Part shown: positions 27,901 to 33,900 of the stretch, piece by piece
Layout of the letters: the number at the start of each line of letters is the position of its first letter
Position numbering within the stretch: position 1 is the stretch's first letter
Assembly (NCBI GenBank): GCA_007753675.1
Contig: CP036432.1
Location: 4,500,394-4,564,393 of the forward strand
Length of the DNA: 64,000 nt
Direction of reading: 5' to 3'
Source of the DNA: Stieleria magnilauensis
GTDB taxonomy: Bacteria; Planctomycetota; Planctomycetia; Pirellulales; Pirellulaceae
Translations under genes and position numbers: made by a program
The notes under the pieces: model-generated
Told to the model about the DNA's origin: nothing
The model's input: only the letters and a program-made list of their open reading frames with translations
Databases searched by the model: none

Positions 27901-30900
27901 GTCCTCCAGCTCCTCAACGCAGACCGTTGCACTTTCGCTGACCAACCAAACACTCCTTGTCAGCGGTAATTCAACAAGCACGTCGGTCACCGAGTCAACC
28001 GAATCCGGCAACTCGATCGCGGGCACCTATCAGTCCGACGCCACCACCAACACGACCGCGTCCGGAACCGGTCGCGATGAGAACCAGGTGCTGATCGTCG
28101 ACTCCACCTTCGAAACCACGTCAATCTCCCGGAACCAGGAATCGGGCAACCGCGTCGAGGGCACCTATCAATCGACGGTCACCGCGACCTCGACCGAGCA
28201 ACACAGCGAATCGAACCAAATTGACCCCGATTCGACCAACACTTCGACGAACAATATCACGTCGACGGCGACGACGGCGGGCGACCACCTGACCGGATCT
28301 TACGCGTCATCGAGTACTTCCAAATCCGCATCGACGTTTTCGGAAACGTTCGCCTACCTGGATTTGACCGCAAAAACGTCATCCAGCTCCACGACCGAAA
28401 CCTCCCAGGCGGCGTCCGGAAACGCGATCAGCGGCGACCATTCCCGGACCACGCATTCCGAAATCGCATCTGCCGGCACCACGGCCGAGAACAATCAAGA
28501 CATCACCACCGTCGCCACCACGTTCTCCAGTTCCACCGTCAGCGACACGACGGAGGTCTCCAATGCATTGACGGGAATCTATTCCAGTTCAACCACCTCG
28601 ACGTCCAACGCGTCGTCCAGTGAAACCAGCAGCAATCAATCGCTCTCACTGGCCACCACCGCATCGTCCGAGTCTTCCGCGACGACCACCCGCAGCGGCA
28701 ACCGTGTCATCGGAACGTTCTCCGAAACAGTCACGTCAATGTCATCGACGACCCGCAACGAATCGACCACCAACCAAACGCTTTCCAGCGTCATCGAGGT
28801 ATCGTCCAGCGGGACAGCTTACACCAGCACCTCCGGAAACGATTTCACCGGTGCGTCGACCTTCGAATCATCCGGCACCACGTCGACAACGACCTCGCAA
28901 ACCGACACAAACCAGACTCAGACCGTGGCGATGGAGGAAACACAAGCGTCAAGTTCCACCAGCAGCGGATCGACCAATTCCATCACCGGCACCTACCAAT
29001 CGACTTCGACGACTGAGCGACAAACCGAACTCCAAGAAACCACGACCAATCAAACCTCAACAACCACGCTGGAGCGAACCGGTAATTCCACAACCACATC
29101 ATCCCACTCCGGCAATCAAGTCACGGGCGACTACACGTCAACAGTTTTGACCGAGTCATCGGCCGTCGTCACCGGCACCAGCGTCAACCAAACGCTCTCG
29201 GTCACCACGACCTCGCAATCCGAAACCGCCTCGTCGACGACCAACGAAACGGGCAACACCCGCTTCGACGCGTACGAAACCGAGACGACTTCGTCACGCA
29301 CCGTCGCCACCACCCAGATGTCGACCAATCAAACCCGCTCGACTTCTGCCAGCACCAGTTCGACGACCGAAACGTCGACGACTCGCGGCGGCAATCGAAC
29401 CAGTGGCCAATACACCGAAGACGCGACGCGGGCCGTGAGTTCGTCGGCGACCGGATCGTCCTCCAATCAAACCCTGTCTACCTCCAGCGAAACGTCCGAC
29501 GCGTTCGAAGAAGTGTTTCGGCAAATCGGCAATGACATCACGGGGCTCTACAACGTCACCTCCTCGACCATCTCGACGTCCAACCAAGAGCTGACCGAAA
29601 CCAATACCGATCGCAGCGTCACCGACGCGTCGTCATCCACCGAGACAATCACCCGCAGCGGCAGCGGCAACGCGATCACCGGAGACTACCGCGACAGCGT
29701 CGAATCGACCGGCCAATCCACGCGAAACCAATCCGGCACCATCGGTGACCGATCGTTTACCTCGCAAGAAACCATGTCGACCCGCAGCGACTCCACTTCC
29801 ACGGGCAACGCAATCACGACAGCCGATTCCAGCACCTCCTCCTCCAGCGAGACCTACCACTACAGCAAGAACACGACCTACGCCGACGGCAGCGACGAAA
29901 AGACGATCACGAGAACGGCAGCCCAGACCTCTGCGACGACCAGCAACTCCATCACCGGCATCTACGCCTCATCATCGAGCAGCTCGAGCACCACTGCGAT
30001 CAGTGAAAACGGAATCCGCAGCGAATCGTATTCCGCGACGTCCGAAGTTCAATCCACAACGGAATCCACCGATTCGGGCAACTCCGTCACCGCAGCGTTT
30101 GAATCCGAATCCAGTTCCGAAGTCAGCACCTCGGTGTCACGCACCTTGACCGACGCCGATGGCACCACATTGTCGATCACCGAGACCGCCAGTAACGATT
30201 CAACCGGCACGCAATCCGGCAATCAGATCACCGGCGTCTTCACCAGCACCAGTGATTTCGATGGCAGCAAGACGACGACTCAAACGGTCGTGTCCAGCGA
30301 CGGCGTGCACGACCACACCGCCGTCAATCGAACTTCGATCGACACCGCTTCGACCGGCAGCGGCAACTCGATCACCGGCACGATCGCGTCGGAAACCGAT
30401 TCAACCGTTGTCACTTCGCTCGCCCAAGACGGACCCGTCGGCGGCCTTTCGGTCGACTATGACGCCACCACGGCCGACATCGCCGATACCGATTCAGTCG
30501 GCAACGCGGTCACCGGTGTGTTTGACGTCACCCGCACCGGCGAAGCAACCTGGTCGTTCACCCAAAACATCGATCGAGCCGCCGCGGGGCATTCGAATCT
30601 GTCTGGCAACGGAGTCCAAACGTATTCGAGCGATCGAGACGAGAACACGTTGACCGGCGAGGCGTCGCAGGTCACGAGGGGAACCGAGACGTATGCTTTG
30701 TTGCAAACCGGTTCCGATGCCGGCGGTGTGTACGAAGTCGACTTGTCCGGCCAAGACGCGTTCACCGAATCGGAAACCGTCAACGGGGAAACGGGCGTCT
30801 TCCAGCGGTCGAGCGAGGTAAATGGAGCAGCAACGGGCTCACGCACCGTCGGCGGCGTGACCGCCAGCTTCAGCGACCTGATCGACCAAGTGGTCACGCA

Positions 30901-33900
30901 AGCGGGCAACTACATCGACGGCGACGTCGACATCACGTTCAGCGGCGCGGGGCGGTACGATTCGTTGATCGACTTCGTCGACACGTCCGATTCCGCCGGT
31001 AGCACGCCGGGCAACCTGGATCATTCGCCGACCGGTGTACCGACGGTGATGGGCGAAGCGCCACCGCTGCCGACCGCCGGAGCGGCCGAATCGCTCAGCA
31101 AAGTCTCCGCGTCCGCAATCGACTTTTCCGCCACCGCGCCGACCGAAACGTTGGCCGCTGCCTCATTCCGCGACGTCCAGTCCACGGGCCTCGCCGGCGT
31201 GACCGTCGGCAGCGAATGGTCCGGCAGCTCGATCATCGCCGGCTACGCCAACCAAGGGGCCCAGGCGATCGAGCAGTATTGTTTTCCGGCCGGAACCGAA
31301 ATCCTTCTTGCCGACGGCCGCACCAAGCCGATCGAAGCCATTGCCCCCGGCGACCTCGTCGCCTCCCGCCCCCAACCCGAATTCCCCCACCAAAGTCACC
31401 CTCTCGCGCACGCGAAGGTCTCCCATCAAAGTCAACCTCACGGGCACGGGAGGGTCGAGCGAAGCAAGGGGAGGGTCTCCCATGCTCCCCTCTCCACCAC
31501 CCCCGGCACGGTCACCGAAACCTACCACAACGCCCCGCAGCAACTGCTGCACCTCCACATCGGCGACAGGAAACTCGCCACGACCGCCGGCCACCCCTTC
31601 TACGTCATCAACCGCCCCACCGAGTCCCCGCAGTCCCCCGCAGCGACTTGGAACCTGGAACCTGAAACTTGCAACTCCCCCGCAGCAACGTGGAAACTCG
31701 CCGCAGACCTCACCCCCGGCGACCAACTCACCACCGCCGACAACGTTTCCCTCACCATCACCGCAATCACACGCGATGCATCCCCGCCCGTTCCCGTTTT
31801 CAACTTTTGTGTCGCTGAGCATCACAACTACCACGTCCGCGTGCCCGGCACTGACCATTTTGTGCTCGTCCACAACGAATCCTTCGGCACATTCACCTAC
31901 GGATTAGAACCGGTCCCCGAAGCCCAACAGGCGTTTAGTAACAGCGCCCTTGGGGAGCTGATGGAGTATGCGAGCGGACTGTTCGACGCCGCCTACGACG
32001 CCGCTTCACCGTACTTGTCGCAGCTGGACAATGCCGTCTCGTCGATTCAGGTTTCATCGCCTCAGTGGTTAAGCTCGCTCGGCGGATCGTTGCTGTCGTT
32101 CGCATCCGACGCCGGGGCGACCGCCAGCGGCGTGGCCAGTGCGGTCGGAACACAGCTCGCCGACGCGACCAATCACTTGTTGATCGACGTCGGTAACCTG
32201 GCGATTCAAAACGGACTGTTTCAGATCGGTGGCGCGCTGACGTATGCCGGTCAAACGAACGCCGTCGCAGCCACGCTCAGCAACATCGACGTCGAAGTCG
32301 TTGTGGCGACCGGCGCATTGGTGGTCGGTTCGGCGGCCGCGTTGATCGCCAGTGGCGGGACGGCGCTGCCGCTGGTCGCGGGCATGTGGGCCGGAGCGAT
32401 CGACGTCTATATCCAAGGCGAACTGAGCGGTCAGGGGGCCGGATTCGCCGAGATTGCACTCGGGGCGACGTTCGGTTGGCTGGATCCGATCGGAGCGGTG
32501 GGAGGGCTCGCGGGCGGGGTGATCGGCTACGCAGGCGCCGATGCGCTCGGACTGTCGGGCGCGGAAGGCTACATGCTCGGCAGCCTGATCGGCGGGATCG
32601 CGGGGACCGGAGTCGCGGCGACCGGTCGCGGCGGGTCGATCCTGTATGCAGCCCGAGCGATGGCGCAGGACGCCGGCGGCGCGGGGATCGGGTTTGCCTA
32701 TGGACAGCTGACCGGGCAAGACTTCAGCACCAGTCTGCAGTACGCGTTCTACGGTCAGATGATCGGCGGCACGATTGGGGCGTTGACGGTCAAGTGTTTC
32801 GTCGCCGGCACGCCGGTGCACATCCCTTCAAGCGACCCCAACCAAACATCGGTCACCAAGCCGATCGAACAGCTGCGTGTCGGCCAGCGGGTGTTGGGCG
32901 AGAACCCGCTGATCGATCGCGCCGATGCGTGCTTGTTGGAACCCGACTGGTCTCAGTACGTCGCGGTGACCGCCAAAGTCTCCAAACGCGACGGAGACGT
33001 GTTGGAGCTGACGACGCTCAAACCCGACATCTGGCTCAAGCGGAACAACGTCCGCGTCGGCCAGCGCACCTTGATGGACATCCCGGTCGCCGATGTGCAC
33101 AACGAAGCCCTGATCACGGCGATCAACCCCAACCCCGACATCCAACCCGGCCCCGGCCGAGTCATCCTCTCCACCTTCCGCCACACCGCAACGGAGATCC
33201 TCCACCTCACCATCGAAGGTGAACCCACCCCCATCCAAACCACTCCCGATCACCCGTTCTGGGATGAAGACCGAAAGTGGTTTGTGCCGGCAGAGGAACT
33301 ACATAAAAGGTCAAAACTGCGCCAGGGTGATCGACTTGCTCAGATTTATCGCACGCATACCAGCAAAACAAAAACGACCGTCTTTAATCTGGAGACGCAA
33401 GGCGAAAACGTGTATGAAGTTGGGCGCAGCCGGTTGCTGGTGCACAACTCGAGTCCCTACGGCGATCATGGAGCAACACGAAAAGGTCCACCTCACGTAA
33501 ATAGCAGCGGGTTTCGCGACAACCACGAAAGAATTTTCTCACCTCCCGATTGGAAGGCCTGGTCGCAAAGTTTGGACAAAAAACTCACTCCAACAAATAC
33601 AGCTCAGGACCTGTACGAAATCGCCCAAACGGGTCCCATCAACTTCCACGTAAAAGGTGGCGGCACGAAAATATGGGCGGATGGAATTGACGAATCAGCT
33701 GCCTCAGCTTTGGAGGCAAAGTATATTACCGATGCATCAAGAAGTCCGTTTGTTGCTGAATCGCTAACTCCAGACTTCATAAGAAAAAAGATCGCAAACG
33801 AAATTGCTGACGAATTCCGAAGGTATGCCGCTGTTATCGCTGATCCCGCAAACCCACTAAAGCAACTGGTCGTTCACGTGAACGATGCACGCGCCGTTCC

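Noticed and set aside
23500-30960. Regular repeats read as a possible CRISPR array
   Set aside because: The period is about 144 bp, copies differ at the DNA level, and the frame is preserved throughout; this is a protein repeat.
31280-33448. The two Hint domains as inteins
   Set aside because: There is no flanking extein of one conserved protein and no homing endonuclease, and the second is followed by a toxin-like tip; pretoxin Hint is the better reading.
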